A stretch of DNA of 64,000 nt from Microbacterium thalli (GTDB lineage: Bacteria > Actinomycetota > Actinomycetes > Actinomycetales > Microbacteriaceae). Location of the stretch: contig NZ_JAQZCH010000002.1 in NCBI RefSeq assembly GCF_028737325.1, positions 1,116,001-1,180,000 of the forward strand, given 5' to 3'. The position numbers were made by a program, and so were the translations under genes. This document shows positions 36,486-44,253 of the stretch, in pieces (the stretch's first letter is position 1; the number at the start of each line of letters is the position of its first letter). Below the pieces are notes generated by a model. That model had not been told where the DNA came from. It made no database searches and was given only the letters and a program-made list of their open reading frames with translations.

Positions 36486-36513
36486 CCGGCATCCCCCGGC
36501 TCGAGAGGGTCGG
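36473..36513. repeat. Direct repeat, left copy (41 bp)
   Basis: This copy is identical to 36845-36885 at 40 of 41 positions. It covers the last codons of the uncharacterised gene, its stop, and a degenerate promoter (GAGGGT where the right copy has TAGGGT). The two copies bound a segment of 331 bases. Confidence 0.85.
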
Positions 36514-36844
36514 TCGTGGTGCTGTGCCCGAACGGAGATGTCCCGCCAACAGGCTGAGCGCCCGACTGGTCGCCCGTTGCGGCGCCTACGCCGCGTTGAG
36601 CCTGTGCACGGCACAGCTCCGAGCGAGACGGCCGCAGCCACGGGCTCCGGGATGTCAGCGGTCACGTACGACCCGCGACGCGGACGGAGGAGCCGCCCCG
36701 CGGCGAACGCCTCGGCGATGTCGCGGTTCCGTAGGCCGTCAGCGCGCAGCTCGGCCGACGACCATCGACGCCACCCGCCACCGAACCTCCCGCCCTGATC
36801 GGGCGCTGAGCCTGCGGACGGCACACCCGGCGCCTGCCACAGCG
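36514..36844. other. Segment between direct repeats: gene remnant and short palindromes
   Basis: This stretch holds no intact gene. On the minus strand it encodes a remnant of an AbiEi/DUF559-like N-terminal domain. It also contains several copies of an AGCCTGT/ACAGGCT core: 36548-36560, 36595-36605 and 36806-36814. Two of these can pair as a large imperfect hairpin (36550-36605). Confidence 0.55.
36535..36829 (-). pseudogene. Remnant of AbiEi-antitoxin/DUF559-like gene
   Basis: On the minus strand a frame reads ...RRWSSAELRADGLRNRDIA, EAFAAGRLLRPRRGSYVTAD and PEPVAAAVSLGAVPCTGST. This matches the winged-helix start of AbiEi-type antitoxins and of DUF559 nuclease-like proteins: a helix pair, then a LxRxRRGxY strand, then a conserved Ala/Val-rich helix. 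After this the frame degrades into Arg-rich sequence, and nothing like the C-terminal domain follows. No matching toxin gene is nearby. It is most likely a truncated leftover of a lost accessory gene. The assignment rests on pattern recall. Confidence 0.45.
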
Positions 36845-36885
36845 GAACCCCGCCTGACCGGCATCCCCCGGCTCGATAGGGTCGG
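36845..36885. repeat. Direct repeat, right copy (41 bp), carries active -10 box
   Basis: This copy matches 36473-36513 with one mismatch. It contains TAGGGT (36877-36882), which ends six bases before the ATG of the acetyltransferase and is therefore that gene's likely leaderless promoter. Confidence 0.85.
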
Positions 36886-36888
36886 CAC

Positions 36889-37485
36889 ATGCAACCGGCG
36901 ACCCTGCGAACCGCCCGGCTCGAGCTCTCGATCCCGACGAGCGCCGACGTCGACGCGATCACGGCGGCCGCGCAGGACCCCGAGGTGCCGCGCTGGACGA
37001 CCCTGCCCTCGCCCTACCACCGTTCACATGCCGAGGAGTTCATCGCGAAAGCGGCGACCGGGTGGGAGGAACAGAGGGAGCTGACGTGGGGCATCCGCGC
37101 GAACGGAGCCTGGGTCGGCATGATCGGATTGCACGCGGCGACCCCGGGTGGGGCCGCGGAGATCGGGTTCTGGCTGGATGCCGCAGCGCGAGGTCGCGGC
37201 TACGTGACCGAGGCTGCTCGCGCGGTGATCGCGTTCGGGTTCGCCGAGCCGTTGTCGCTCGCGCGCATCGAATGGCGTGCGATCGTCGGCAACGTCGCGT
37301 CCGCGCGGACGGCGCGCGCCCTGGGCTTCCGCTACGAGGGCCTGCTCCGCCAGGGCTTGTCGGATGCGCGGGGGCGCCACGACGGCTGGATCGCCGCGAT
37401 CCTCCGCTCCGATGACCGTGTCCCGCAGCCGTGGCTGGTCTGGTGCGACGATGCAAGCCCGGTGCCGCGCGGGGGCGGCGCGTGA
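36889..37485 (+). CDS. GNAT-family N-acetyltransferase
   Basis: This 198-residue RimJ/RimL-type acetyltransferase reads LRTARLELSIPTSADVDAI at the N-terminus. The acetyl-CoA-binding segment is GGAAEIGFWLDAAARGRGYVTEAARAVIAFGF, with the RGRGY glycine loop. The late motif IVGNVASARTARALGFRYEGLLR follows. The substrate is unknown. Its promoter lies in the right copy of the 41-bp repeat. Twelve bases separate it from the Fpg-like gene. Confidence 0.87.
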   Translation: MQPATLRTARLELSIPTSADVDAITAAAQDPEVPRWTTLPSPYHRSHAEEFIAKAATGWEEQRELTWGIRANGAWVGMIGLHAATPGGAAEIGFWLDAAARGRGYVTEAARAVIAFGFAEPLSLARIEWRAIVGNVASARTARALGFRYEGLLRQGLSDARGRHDGWIAAILRSDDRVPQPWLVWCDDASPVPRGGGA

Positions 37486-37497
37486 CAGGATGACGCC

Positions 37498-38361
37498 ATG
37501 CCCGAGATGCCGGAAGTGCAGGGACTGGTCGACTACCTGGGCGAGCGCCTCGCCGGTCGCCGCATCACGAAGGCCCGCGTCAGCGCCATCTCGGCGTTGA
37601 AGACCTACGACCCGCCGATCGAGTCGCTCGAGGGCGCGACGGTCGTCGCGGCCTCCCGGCACGGCAAATTCGTCGACCTGACCACCGACGCCGGCACGCA
37701 CCTCGTGTTCCACCTCGCCAAGGCGGGTTGGCTGCGCTGGTACGACGCGCTGCCGGCGACCGTCATCCGCCCCGGAAAGACCCCGATCGCGTTGCGGATC
37801 GGCTTCGACGACGACTCCGGCTTCGACCTCACCGAGGCCGGCACGAAGAAGTCACTCGCCGTGTACGTCGTCCGCGACATCACCGAGGTGCCGGGCATCG
37901 CCCGCCTCGGACCCGACCCGCTCGACCCGGCCTTCGACCGTGCGGCCTTCGCGGGGCTGCTGTCCGGCCGCCGCACCCAGATCAAGGGCGTGCTCCGCGA
38001 TCAGTCGGTCATCGCGGGCATCGGCAACGCCTACTCGGACGAGATCCTCCACGCCGCGAAGATGTCGCCGTACGCGCTGGCGGCGAACCTCGACGACGGC
38101 GAGATCGACCGCCTGTATGCCGCGCTCTCGGCCACTCTGGCCGAGGCCGTCGCTGCAGCATCCGGCAAGCCCCCCGCGGATCTGAAGGACGCCAAGCGTC
38201 GCGGCATGCGCGTGCACGGGCGCCGCGGCGAGGCGTGCCCGGTCTGCGGCGACGAGGTGCGCAGCGTCTTCTTCGCCGACAACAGCCTCGAGTACTGCCC
38301 CACCTGCCAGACCGGCGGCAAGCTGCTCGCCGACCGCCGCCTGTCGCGCCTGCTCAAGTGA
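37498..38361 (+). CDS. Fpg/Nei-family DNA glycosylase
   Basis: This 287-residue bifunctional glycosylase/AP lyase starts MPEMPEVQGLVDYL, so processing exposes the catalytic Pro2 and Glu3. The helix-two-turn-helix region is QIKGVLRDQSVIAGIGNAYSDEILHAA. The zinc finger is CPVCGDEVRSVFFADNSLEYCPTC, and it ends with RRLSRLLK. The insertion DLKDAKRRGMRVHGRRG precedes the finger. Actinobacteria have several Fpg and Nei paralogues and I cannot say which lesion it prefers. CAGGAT (37486-37491) ends six bases before the ATG. Confidence 0.9.
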   Translation: MPEMPEVQGLVDYLGERLAGRRITKARVSAISALKTYDPPIESLEGATVVAASRHGKFVDLTTDAGTHLVFHLAKAGWLRWYDALPATVIRPGKTPIALRIGFDDDSGFDLTEAGTKKSLAVYVVRDITEVPGIARLGPDPLDPAFDRAAFAGLLSGRRTQIKGVLRDQSVIAGIGNAYSDEILHAAKMSPYALAANLDDGEIDRLYAALSATLAEAVAAASGKPPADLKDAKRRGMRVHGRRGEACPVCGDEVRSVFFADNSLEYCPTCQTGGKLLADRRLSRLLK

Positions 38362-38402
38362 GCGGCGGAAGTCGGGAATGCGGCCGACCCCGCCGCGTTG
38401 AG

Positions 38403-38408
38403 TACGAT
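38403..38408 (+). promoter_or_regulatory. -10 box of the riboflavin operon
   Basis: TACGAT would start transcription near 38415, just ahead of the FMN aptamer. The -35 region lies in the end of the glycosylase gene and is not obvious. Confidence 0.35.
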
Positions 38409-38423
38409 CGGAGTATTGAACGT

Positions 38424-38580
38424 GCTCCGGGGTCGGTGAGAATCCGAACCGGCGGTGAGAGTCCGCGACCCTCCAGGCCCTCGGGCCGAGAGGTTGATCC
38501 GGTGAAATTCCGGGACCGACGGTGATGCGACGCGAGTCGCGAGTCCGGATGAGAGGCAGCACGGCAGCGTTCGCGCTGCG
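38424..38580 (+). ncRNA. FMN riboswitch (RFN element) with expression platform
   Basis: The conserved RFN blocks are present in order: GGGGTCGGTGAGAATCCGAA, CCGGCGGTGAGAGTCCGCGA, a variable helix AGGCCCTCGGGCC, GATCCGGTGAAATTCCGG, CCGACGGTGA and the terminal GGATGAGAGGCAGC. The aptamer binds FMN. A GCAGCG-TTCG-CGCTGC hairpin (38564-38579) directly follows and probably belongs to the expression platform. The ribD ribosome binding site is 30-40 bases further on, so control is more likely translational or Rho-dependent than by an intrinsic terminator. Confidence 0.95.
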
Positions 38581-38622
38581 CGCGCCCGCCCGCGTCCCCG
38601 GAGACTGACCGAAGGACGAAGG

Positions 38623-39699
38623 ATGCCGGGCATCACCGATCGCGAGGCCGCGGCGATGCAGCGTGCGTTCGAGCTCGCGCGGCGCGGTCCCCGCGGCGTG
38701 AACCCGCAGGTCGGCGCCGTGCTGCTGCGCGCGGACGGCACCGTGCTCGCGGAGGGCTGGCACCGGGGCGCCGGCACCGCGCACGCCGAGGTCGACGCGC
38801 TCTCACGCATCGCGCCCGGCGACGCCCGTGGCGCGACCGCCGTGGTGAGCCTCGAACCCTGCAACCACACCGGCCGCACCGGCCCGTGCGCCGTCGCCCT
38901 TCTCGAGGCGGGCATCGCGCGCGTCGTCTACGCCGTGTCGGATCCGGGCGACGCGTCGTCGGGCGGCGCCCGCCGCCTGCGCGAGGCCGGAGTCGACGTC
39001 GTCGGCGGCGCCCTCGAAGCCGCGGGCCTGGCGCTCATCGACGGGTGGCTCACGGTGCAGCGCCTCGGGCGGCCGCACGTGACGGTCAAGTGGGCGCAGT
39101 CGCTCGACGGCCGGGCCGCGGCCGCAGACGGCACGAGCCAGTGGATCACCGGTCCTGCCGCCCGCGCCGACGTGCACCGGCGGCGCAGCGAGGCCGACGC
39201 CATCGTCGTGGGCACGGGCACCCTGCTCTCGGACGATCCCGCCCTTACGGCGCGGCGCCCCGACGGCTCGCTCTACGATGACCAGCCGATGCCGGTCGTG
39301 CTCGGAGCCCGCGGCATCCCCGACGATGCGCTCGTGCGACGGCATCCGCGCCCCCTCCTGCACCGCGACGGCGAGAACCTCGGCGGAGAGAGCCCGAACG
39401 CCCCGTCGCTCATGACCGAACTGCGCGACGCCGGCGTGCAGCGCGTGTTCGTCGAGGGCGGCCCGACGATCGCGAGCGCGTTCCTGCGCGCGGGACTCGC
39501 CGACGAGATCCTCGCCTACGTCGCGCCGACCCTGCTCGGGTTCGGCCCCGACGGCACCGACCGTCCCGCTCTGCGCTCACTCGGCGTGCAGACGATCGCG
39601 CAGCAGCGCCGCTTGCGCGTGGCATCCGTCCAGACGCTCGGCGATGATCTGCTGATCGTCGCCACCCCCGCGACATCCCCGGCAGAAGGAGACGCCTGA
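38623..39699 (+). CDS. ribD: Bifunctional riboflavin deaminase/reductase
   Basis: This 358-residue enzyme carries out the second and third steps of riboflavin synthesis. The N-terminal cytidine-deaminase-like zinc domain has GTAHAEVDAL and EPCNHTGRTGPCAVALL. The C-terminal DHFR-like reductase domain has VTVKWAQSLDGRAAAADGTSQWITG, IVVGTGTLLSDDPALTAR and VFVEGGPTIASAFL. The ATG is preceded by GAAGGACGAAGG. It is the first gene of ribD-ribE-ribBA-ribH under the FMN riboswitch, with ATGA coupling to ribE. Confidence 0.96.
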   Translation: MPGITDREAAAMQRAFELARRGPRGVNPQVGAVLLRADGTVLAEGWHRGAGTAHAEVDALSRIAPGDARGATAVVSLEPCNHTGRTGPCAVALLEAGIARVVYAVSDPGDASSGGARRLREAGVDVVGGALEAAGLALIDGWLTVQRLGRPHVTVKWAQSLDGRAAAADGTSQWITGPAARADVHRRRSEADAIVVGTGTLLSDDPALTARRPDGSLYDDQPMPVVLGARGIPDDALVRRHPRPLLHRDGENLGGESPNAPSLMTELRDAGVQRVFVEGGPTIASAFLRAGLADEILAYVAPTLLGFGPDGTDRPALRSLGVQTIAQQRRLRVASVQTLGDDLLIVATPATSPAEGDA

Positions 39700-40334
39700 T
39701 GTTCACCGGAATCATCGAAGAGCTCGGCGAGGTCATCGCCACCGACCCGTCCGGCGACGGCGTGCGGATCACCGTGCGCGCGCCGAAGGCGGTGTCGGAT
39801 GCCGCCCACGGCGACTCCATCGCCGTCAGCGGCGTCTGCCTGACCGTCGTCGACCAGGGTGCGGACTGGTTCACCGCCGACGTCATGCGTCAGACGCTCG
39901 ATGTCTCGAGCCTCGCCGGCGTCGCACCCGGCCGGGCGGTGAACCTCGAGCGTGCCCTCGCCGCGCACACCCGCCTGGGCGGCCACATCGTGCAGGGACA
40001 TGTCGACGGACTCGGCCGCGTGCTCGAGGTCCGTCCCGGCGAGCAGTGGCGTGTGCTGCGCGTCTCGCTGCCCGCCGACCTGGCGCCGCTGGTCGTCGAC
40101 AAGGGCTCCATCACCGTCGACGGGGTCTCGCTGACCGTCAGCGCGGTCAGCCCCGCCGACGCCCCCGAGCAGTGGTTCGAGGTGTCGCTCATCCCCGAGA
40201 CCCTCGCCGCGACGACCCTCGGCGACCGTGCCGCCGGCGACACGGTGAACCTCGAGACCGACATCCTCGCCCGTCACGTCCAGCGACTGCTGGCATTCAC
40301 CTCACCCGTTTCGAACGAAGGAGGCTCGCGATGA
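39699..40334 (+). CDS. ribE: Riboflavin synthase alpha chain
   Basis: This 211-residue enzyme makes riboflavin by dismutating two lumazines. It shows the internal duplication of two lumazine-binding barrels. The first has MFTGIIEELGEV, DSIAVSGVCLTVVD and ADVMRQTLDVSSL. The second has GGHIVQGHVDGLG, GSITVDGVSLTV and VSLIPETLAATTLG. ATG 39699 overlaps ribD. It is coupled to ribBA by ATGA. Confidence 0.96.
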   Translation: MFTGIIEELGEVIATDPSGDGVRITVRAPKAVSDAAHGDSIAVSGVCLTVVDQGADWFTADVMRQTLDVSSLAGVAPGRAVNLERALAAHTRLGGHIVQGHVDGLGRVLEVRPGEQWRVLRVSLPADLAPLVVDKGSITVDGVSLTVSAVSPADAPEQWFEVSLIPETLAATTLGDRAAGDTVNLETDILARHVQRLLAFTSPVSNEGGSR

Positions 40335-41644
40335 GCCTTTCTCCCCTCTCCGACGCGCTCGACGCGCTGCGGGCCGGCAAGCCGATCATCGTCGCGGACG
40401 ATGAGAACCGCGAGAACGAAGGCGACGTCATCCTCTCGGCCGCTCTCGCGACCCCCGAGTGGATCGCCTGGACCGTGCGGCACTCGAGCGGCTTCATCTG
40501 CGCGCCCATGCCCGCCGAGTGGGCCGATCGCCTCGACCTGCCGCCGATGGTCGAGACGAACGAGGATGCCCGCGGCACCGCATACACGGTGTCGGTCGAC
40601 GCCGCCGAGGGCGTGACGACGGGCATCAGCGCCGCCGACCGCGCGCGGACGCTGACGGTCCTGGCCGACCCGGCCTCGACGCCGAGCAGCGTCCTCCGCC
40701 CCGGCCACATCCTGCCGCTGCGAGCCGTCGACGGCGGCGTCCGCGAGCGCAGCGGCCACACCGAGGCCGCGGTCGAGCTCATGCAGCTGGCGGGCCTCGA
40801 GCCGGTCGGTGCGATCGCCGAGATCGTCGCCGAGGACGGCTCGATGATGCGGATGCCGGGCCTGCTCGAGCTCGGCGCGCGCGACGGCATCCCGGTGATC
40901 ACGATCGAACAGCTCATCGCGCACCTGAACGAGGTCGACCCCCGGCCGACGAGCGCCGAGGCGGTGCACCGCCGGCGCGTGAGCCTGCGCGCCGAAGCCC
41001 AGGTGCCCACGTCCCACGGCACGTTCCGCTTCCTCGCGTACAAGGACCGCGTCACCGGCACCGACCACATCGCCGTCGTCTCGGGCGATCTCACGGGCGA
41101 CGCCCCGCTCGTGCGCGTGCACTCCGAGTGCCTCACCGGCGAGGCCTTCGGGTCGCTCAAGTGCGAGTGCGGCCCGCAGCTCGATGCGGCGCTCGACGCG
41201 ATCGACCGCGACGGCGGCATCGTGATCTACATGCGCGGACACGAGGGCCGCGGCATCGGCCTGATCAACAAGCTGCGCGCGTACCAGCTGCAGGAGCGCG
41301 GCCTCGACACGCTCGACGCGAACCTCGCGCTGGGCCTGCCCGCCGACGCCCGCGACTACGCGGCCGCCGCCGGCATCCTCGCCGATCTCGGCGTCGACAG
41401 CATCCGGCTGCTGACGAACAACTCCGACAAGGTGTCGCAGCTGCGCGCGCTCGGGCTCGACATCGCCGAGCAGGTGCCGCTGCTGGTCGGTGTGGGTGCG
41501 AACAACCACCAGTACCTCGCCACCAAGCGCGCCCGCATGGGGCACATCATCGACGAGGCCGCGCTCGACGCCGCCCTCGCCCGCGGCGCGGTAGCCGACG
41601 ACCACACCACCGACGACCGACAGAACTCGGAGAACATCGCATGA
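40331..41644 (+). CDS. ribBA: Bifunctional DHBP synthase / GTP cyclohydrolase II
   Basis: This 437-residue fusion supplies both precursors of riboflavin. The N-terminal 3,4-dihydroxy-2-butanone-4-phosphate synthase domain has [29 protein letters not shown] and PGHILPLRA, ending with [15 protein letters not shown]. The C-terminal GTP cyclohydrolase II domain has [21 protein letters not shown] with its zinc cysteines, then [19 protein letters not shown] and [14 protein letters not shown] overlaps join it to ribE and ribH. Confidence 0.97.
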   Translation: MSLSPLSDALDALRAGKPIIVADDENRENEGDVILSAALATPEWIAWTVRHSSGFICAPMPAEWADRLDLPPMVETNEDARGTAYTVSVDAAEGVTTGISAADRARTLTVLADPASTPSSVLRPGHILPLRAVDGGVRERSGHTEAAVELMQLAGLEPVGAIAEIVAEDGSMMRMPGLLELGARDGIPVITIEQLIAHLNEVDPRPTSAEAVHRRRVSLRAEAQVPTSHGTFRFLAYKDRVTGTDHIAVVSGDLTGDAPLVRVHSECLTGEAFGSLKCECGPQLDAALDAIDRDGGIVIYMRGHEGRGIGLINKLRAYQLQERGLDTLDANLALGLPADARDYAAAAGILADLGVDSIRLLTNNSDKVSQLRALGLDIAEQVPLLVGVGANNHQYLATKRARMGHIIDEAALDAALARGAVADDHTTDDRQNSENIA

Positions 41645-42114
41645 GCGGACACGGAGCCCCCGATCGGCAGCGCATCGACGCCGGCGACCTGAAGGTCGTC
41701 GTCGTCGCGGGCGAGTGGCACGACGTCATCACCGATGGCTTGATCGCCGGCGCGGAGCGCGTGCTCGAGGAGTCCGGCGCCGCGTGGCGGCTGGTGCGCG
41801 TCCCCGGCTCGTTCGAGCTGCCCGTCGTGGCCAAGGCGGCGCTCGACGCCGGCGCCGACGCGGTCGTCGCCCTCGGGGTGATCATCCGCGGCGGAACGCC
41901 CCACTTCGACTTCGTCTCGGCGGCGGCGACGGACGGGCTCACCCGCGTCGCGCTCGACACCGGCAAGCCCGTCGGGTTCGGTGTGCTCACGCTCGACGAC
42001 GAGGCGCAGGGCATCCACCGCGCCGGGCTGCCCGGGTCGAAGGAGGACAAGGGGGCCGAGGCCGCCGACGCGGCGCTGCGCACCGCGCTGACTCTCCGCT
42101 CGCTGCGCGGCTGA
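41641..42114 (+). CDS. ribH: 6,7-dimethyl-8-ribityllumazine synthase
   Basis: This 157-residue capsid- or pentamer-forming enzyme joins the pyrimidine and DHBP precursors. Motifs are [53 protein letters not shown] with the catalytic His, and [19 protein letters not shown]. It is the last gene of the riboflavin operon, and no clear hairpin follows. Confidence 0.96.
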   Translation: MSGHGAPDRQRIDAGDLKVVVVAGEWHDVITDGLIAGAERVLEESGAAWRLVRVPGSFELPVVAKAALDAGADAVVALGVIIRGGTPHFDFVSAAATDGLTRVALDTGKPVGFGVLTLDDEAQGIHRAGLPGSKEDKGAEAADAALRTALTLRSLRG

Positions 42115-42145
42115 CGGATTCCACACCTTCAGTTAGGCTGAGGGT

Positions 42146-42496
42146 ATGGAAACACTGCGCGGAATCGTCCTGATCGTCCACCTCATCGGGTTCGCTGTGC
42201 TCTTCGGCGCCTGGGCGGTCGAAGCTCTCGGCGCCCGTCGCATCACCCGCATCATGAGCTGGGGACTGCTCGTCGCGGGGGTGGCCGGCCTCGCCCTGGC
42301 CGCGCCGTGGGGCATCGACCACGATCTGAACTACGCGAAGATCGCGGTCAAGCTCATCGTGCTGCTCGCCATCGGCGCCCTGCTCGGGATCGGGTCGGCG
42401 CGCCAGAAGCGCACGAAGACGCTGCCCGCGGCCATCTTCTGGCTCATCGGAGCCGCGACCGTCGCGAACGTCGCCATCGCCGTCCTCTGGCGCTGA
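42146..42496 (+). CDS. Small four-helix membrane protein
   Basis: This 116-residue protein is almost entirely hydrophobic, with four predicted membrane segments at about 5-28, 35-54, 65-84 and 92-113. The loops hold GARRITRI and GSARQKRTKTLP, suggesting positively charged cytoplasmic loops. TAGGCT (42134-42139) ends six bases before the ATG, so it has its own promoter after the riboflavin operon. I do not recognise a family with a known function. Confidence 0.75.
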   Translation: METLRGIVLIVHLIGFAVLFGAWAVEALGARRITRIMSWGLLVAGVAGLALAAPWGIDHDLNYAKIAVKLIVLLAIGALLGIGSARQKRTKTLPAAIFWLIGAATVANVAIAVLWR

Positions 42497-42514
42497 TCTC
42501 GACGACTCCCTCCA

Positions 42515-42556
42515 CGCGGATGCCGCGGCTCGGAACATCGGGCCGCGGCATCCGCG
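42515..42556 (+). terminator. 15-bp hairpin after the small membrane protein gene
   Basis: CGCGGATGCCGCGGC (42515-42529) pairs perfectly with its complement at 42542-42556 around a 12-base loop. It contains the recurring GGATGCC/GGCATCC word. It ends two bases before the next -10 box, so the -35 region of that promoter lies within the hairpin DNA. Confidence 0.6.
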
Positions 42557-42558
42557 CG

Positions 42559-42564
42559 TAGGAT
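42559..42564 (+). promoter_or_regulatory. -10 box upstream of the arginine-rich leader
   Basis: TAGGAT predicts a transcript beginning around 42571-42573, at the GTG of the ten-codon leader and about 140 bases before the transporter start. Confidence 0.45.
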
Positions 42565-42572
42565 GGACGATC

Positions 42573-42605
42573 GTGCGTCGTCGACACCGCCGACGCCGCC
42601 GGTGA
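42573..42605 (+). CDS. Candidate leader peptide of ten codons, eight arginine
   Basis: Starting at the predicted transcript 5' end, GTG is followed by CGT CGT CGA CAC CGC CGA and then CGC CGC CGG TGA. This encodes Met-Arg3-His-Arg5. All six CGN-type choices except CGG before the last codon are used, and no AGA/AGG occurs. The ORF would be translated from a leaderless mRNA. Downstream, a 6-bp hairpin (42663-42680) and a TTTT run (42687-42690) precede the transporter start. This layout resembles attenuation leaders, but a low-complexity CGN stretch could also arise by chance in such GC-rich DNA. Confidence 0.35.
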   Translation: MRRRHRRRRR

Positions 42606-42662
42606 ATCACCCGCGCAGGACGCCCGCCGCACCACCCCCGCCCCGGACGCCCGCCCACCGGC

Positions 42663-42690
42663 GCGCTCCCACGAGGGCGCTCCCCGTTTT
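42663..42690 (+). terminator. Hairpin plus TTTT in the transporter leader
   Basis: GCGCTC (42663-42668) pairs with GGGCGC (42675-42680), with one T-G wobble, and CCCCGTTTT follows. It is a weak intrinsic-terminator-like element 23 bases before the transporter ATG. This is the only hairpin in the window followed by a T-run. Confidence 0.35.
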
Positions 42691-42712
42691 CCCAGACAGG
42701 CACCCCTTCGCA

Positions 42713-44155
42713 ATGTCCTCCGCCACCGCGGCGCCCGCCGCGCCCGCGAACCCCCGCTCCCGCGTCATCACCGCCAGCCTCATCGGCACCACGATCGAGT
42801 TCTACGACTTCTACGTCTACGCGACCGCCGCGGTGCTGGTCTTCCCGATCCTCTTCTTCCCCAGCGACGACGACACCGCGTCGCTGCTGGCGTCGTTCGC
42901 CGTCTTCGGCGCGGCCATGATCGCCCGCCCCATCGGCGCCGTCGTGTTCGGGCACTTCGGCGACAAGTTCGGCCGCAAGGCGACCCTCGTCGCGTCGCTG
43001 CTGACGATGGGCATCGCGACCGTCCTCATCGGCTGCCTCCCCACCTTCAACGACATCGGCTGGTGGGCAGCCCTCCTGCTGCTCGTCCTCCGCCTCGCGC
43101 AGGGCTTCGCCCTCGGTGGCGAGTGGTCGGGCGCGGCGCTCGTCGCCACCGAGAATGCCCCCAAGGGCAAGCGCGCCTGGTACGGCACGTTCCCGCAGCT
43201 GGGCGCTCCGATCGGCTTCATCATCGCCAACTCGGTGTTCCTCGCGATCTACTTCGCGCTGCCGCATCCGGACGGTCCCGCCCAGCGCTCCGAGGAGTTC
43301 CTCGCCTGGGGCTGGCGCGTGCCGTTCCTGTTCTCGGCTGTCATGGTCATCGTCGGCCTGTGGGTGCGACTCAAGCTCGTCGAGAGCGAGACCTTCTCGA
43401 AGGCCGAGAAGACCGGCGCCATCCGCAAGTTCCCGCTCGGATCGGTCATCCGCGGACACTGGCGCGCGCTGATCCTGGGCACGTTCATCATGCTCGCGAC
43501 CTACGTGCTCTTCTACCTGATGACGAGCTTCACGCTCGCCTACGGCACCAAGCCGACGCTCGAGGCGGCGCAGGCGACCGCCGAGTCGACCGGCGCCCCC
43601 TTCGACGCCGCCGCGTATGTGCCCGGCCTCGGGTTCGGCTTCACCGACTTCGTCATCATGCAGATCGTCGGCGTCGTCTTCTTCGGCATCTTCACGCTGC
43701 TCTCGGGTCCCGTCGCCGACTCGATCGGCCGCCGCAAGCTGCTGCTGTGGGTCACGGGGGTCATCGCGGTGTTCGGCCTGCTCTTCGCCGTCTTCCTCTC
43801 GCCGCAGCTCGACCCGAAGTTCACCGGCGCGCTCGTCCAGGCCTTCCTGGTGCTCGGCTTCATGCTGATGGGCGCCACGTTCGGGCCGATGGGTGCGCTG
43901 CTGCCCGAGCTGTTCCCGACGAACGTCCGCTACACCGGCTCGGCGATCTCGTACAACGTCGCCTCGATCCTCGGCGCCGCCGTCGCGCCCAGCATCGCGA
44001 CCACCCTGTGGGCGCTCGCGGACGGCTCGACCTGGCTCGTCGGCGTGTACCTCACGGGCTCGGCCGTCCTGACCTTCATCGCCCTGTGGCTGTCGAAGGA
44101 GACGAAGGACACCGAGTACGAGACCAACGTCGGCGACGCGGCGCTCTCGCGCTGA
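42713..44155 (+). CDS. MFS transporter, metabolite:H+ symporter (MHS) family
   Basis: This 480-residue twelve-helix permease is of the MHS type (shikimate, alpha-ketoglutarate, proline/betaine relatives). The N-terminus has SLIGTTIEFYDFYVYATAAVLVF, the MHS signature. It is followed by the loop 2-3 motif GHFGDKFGRKATLVASLL and the block GFALGGEWSGAALVATENAP. The repeat motif GPVADSIGRRKLLLW is in the second half, then TFGPMGALLPELFPTNVRYTGSAISYN. An in-frame ATG at 42563 would start before the transcript, so I use ATG 42713. The substrate cannot be predicted; an organic acid or a betaine-type compound is likely. Confidence 0.9.
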   Translation: MSSATAAPAAPANPRSRVITASLIGTTIEFYDFYVYATAAVLVFPILFFPSDDDTASLLASFAVFGAAMIARPIGAVVFGHFGDKFGRKATLVASLLTMGIATVLIGCLPTFNDIGWWAALLLLVLRLAQGFALGGEWSGAALVATENAPKGKRAWYGTFPQLGAPIGFIIANSVFLAIYFALPHPDGPAQRSEEFLAWGWRVPFLFSAVMVIVGLWVRLKLVESETFSKAEKTGAIRKFPLGSVIRGHWRALILGTFIMLATYVLFYLMTSFTLAYGTKPTLEAAQATAESTGAPFDAAAYVPGLGFGFTDFVIMQIVGVVFFGIFTLLSGPVADSIGRRKLLLWVTGVIAVFGLLFAVFLSPQLDPKFTGALVQAFLVLGFMLMGATFGPMGALLPELFPTNVRYTGSAISYNVASILGAAVAPSIATTLWALADGSTWLVGVYLTGSAVLTFIALWLSKETKDTEYETNVGDAALSR

Positions 44156-44171
44156 TCCCGACGCCGGACGA

Positions 44172-44207
44172 ACGGATGCCGCGGGCCCTCGGGCTCGCGG
44201 CATCCGT
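44172..44207 (+). terminator. 12-bp hairpin after the MHS transporter gene
   Basis: ACGGATGCCGCG (44172-44183) pairs with CGCGGCATCCGT (44196-44207), followed by CGTTTCC. It is a probable terminator and again contains GGATGCC/GGCATCC. Confidence 0.65.
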
Positions 44208-44253
44208 CGTTTCCGGCGCCGCGTCCGGGTGCTGCCCGCGGCAGAATCGGGGC

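Noticed and set aside
36514..36844. Possible complete toxin-antitoxin or defence module
   Set aside because: Only an N-terminal fragment of an AbiEi/DUF559-like frame is visible, with no partner gene, so it is treated as a remnant.
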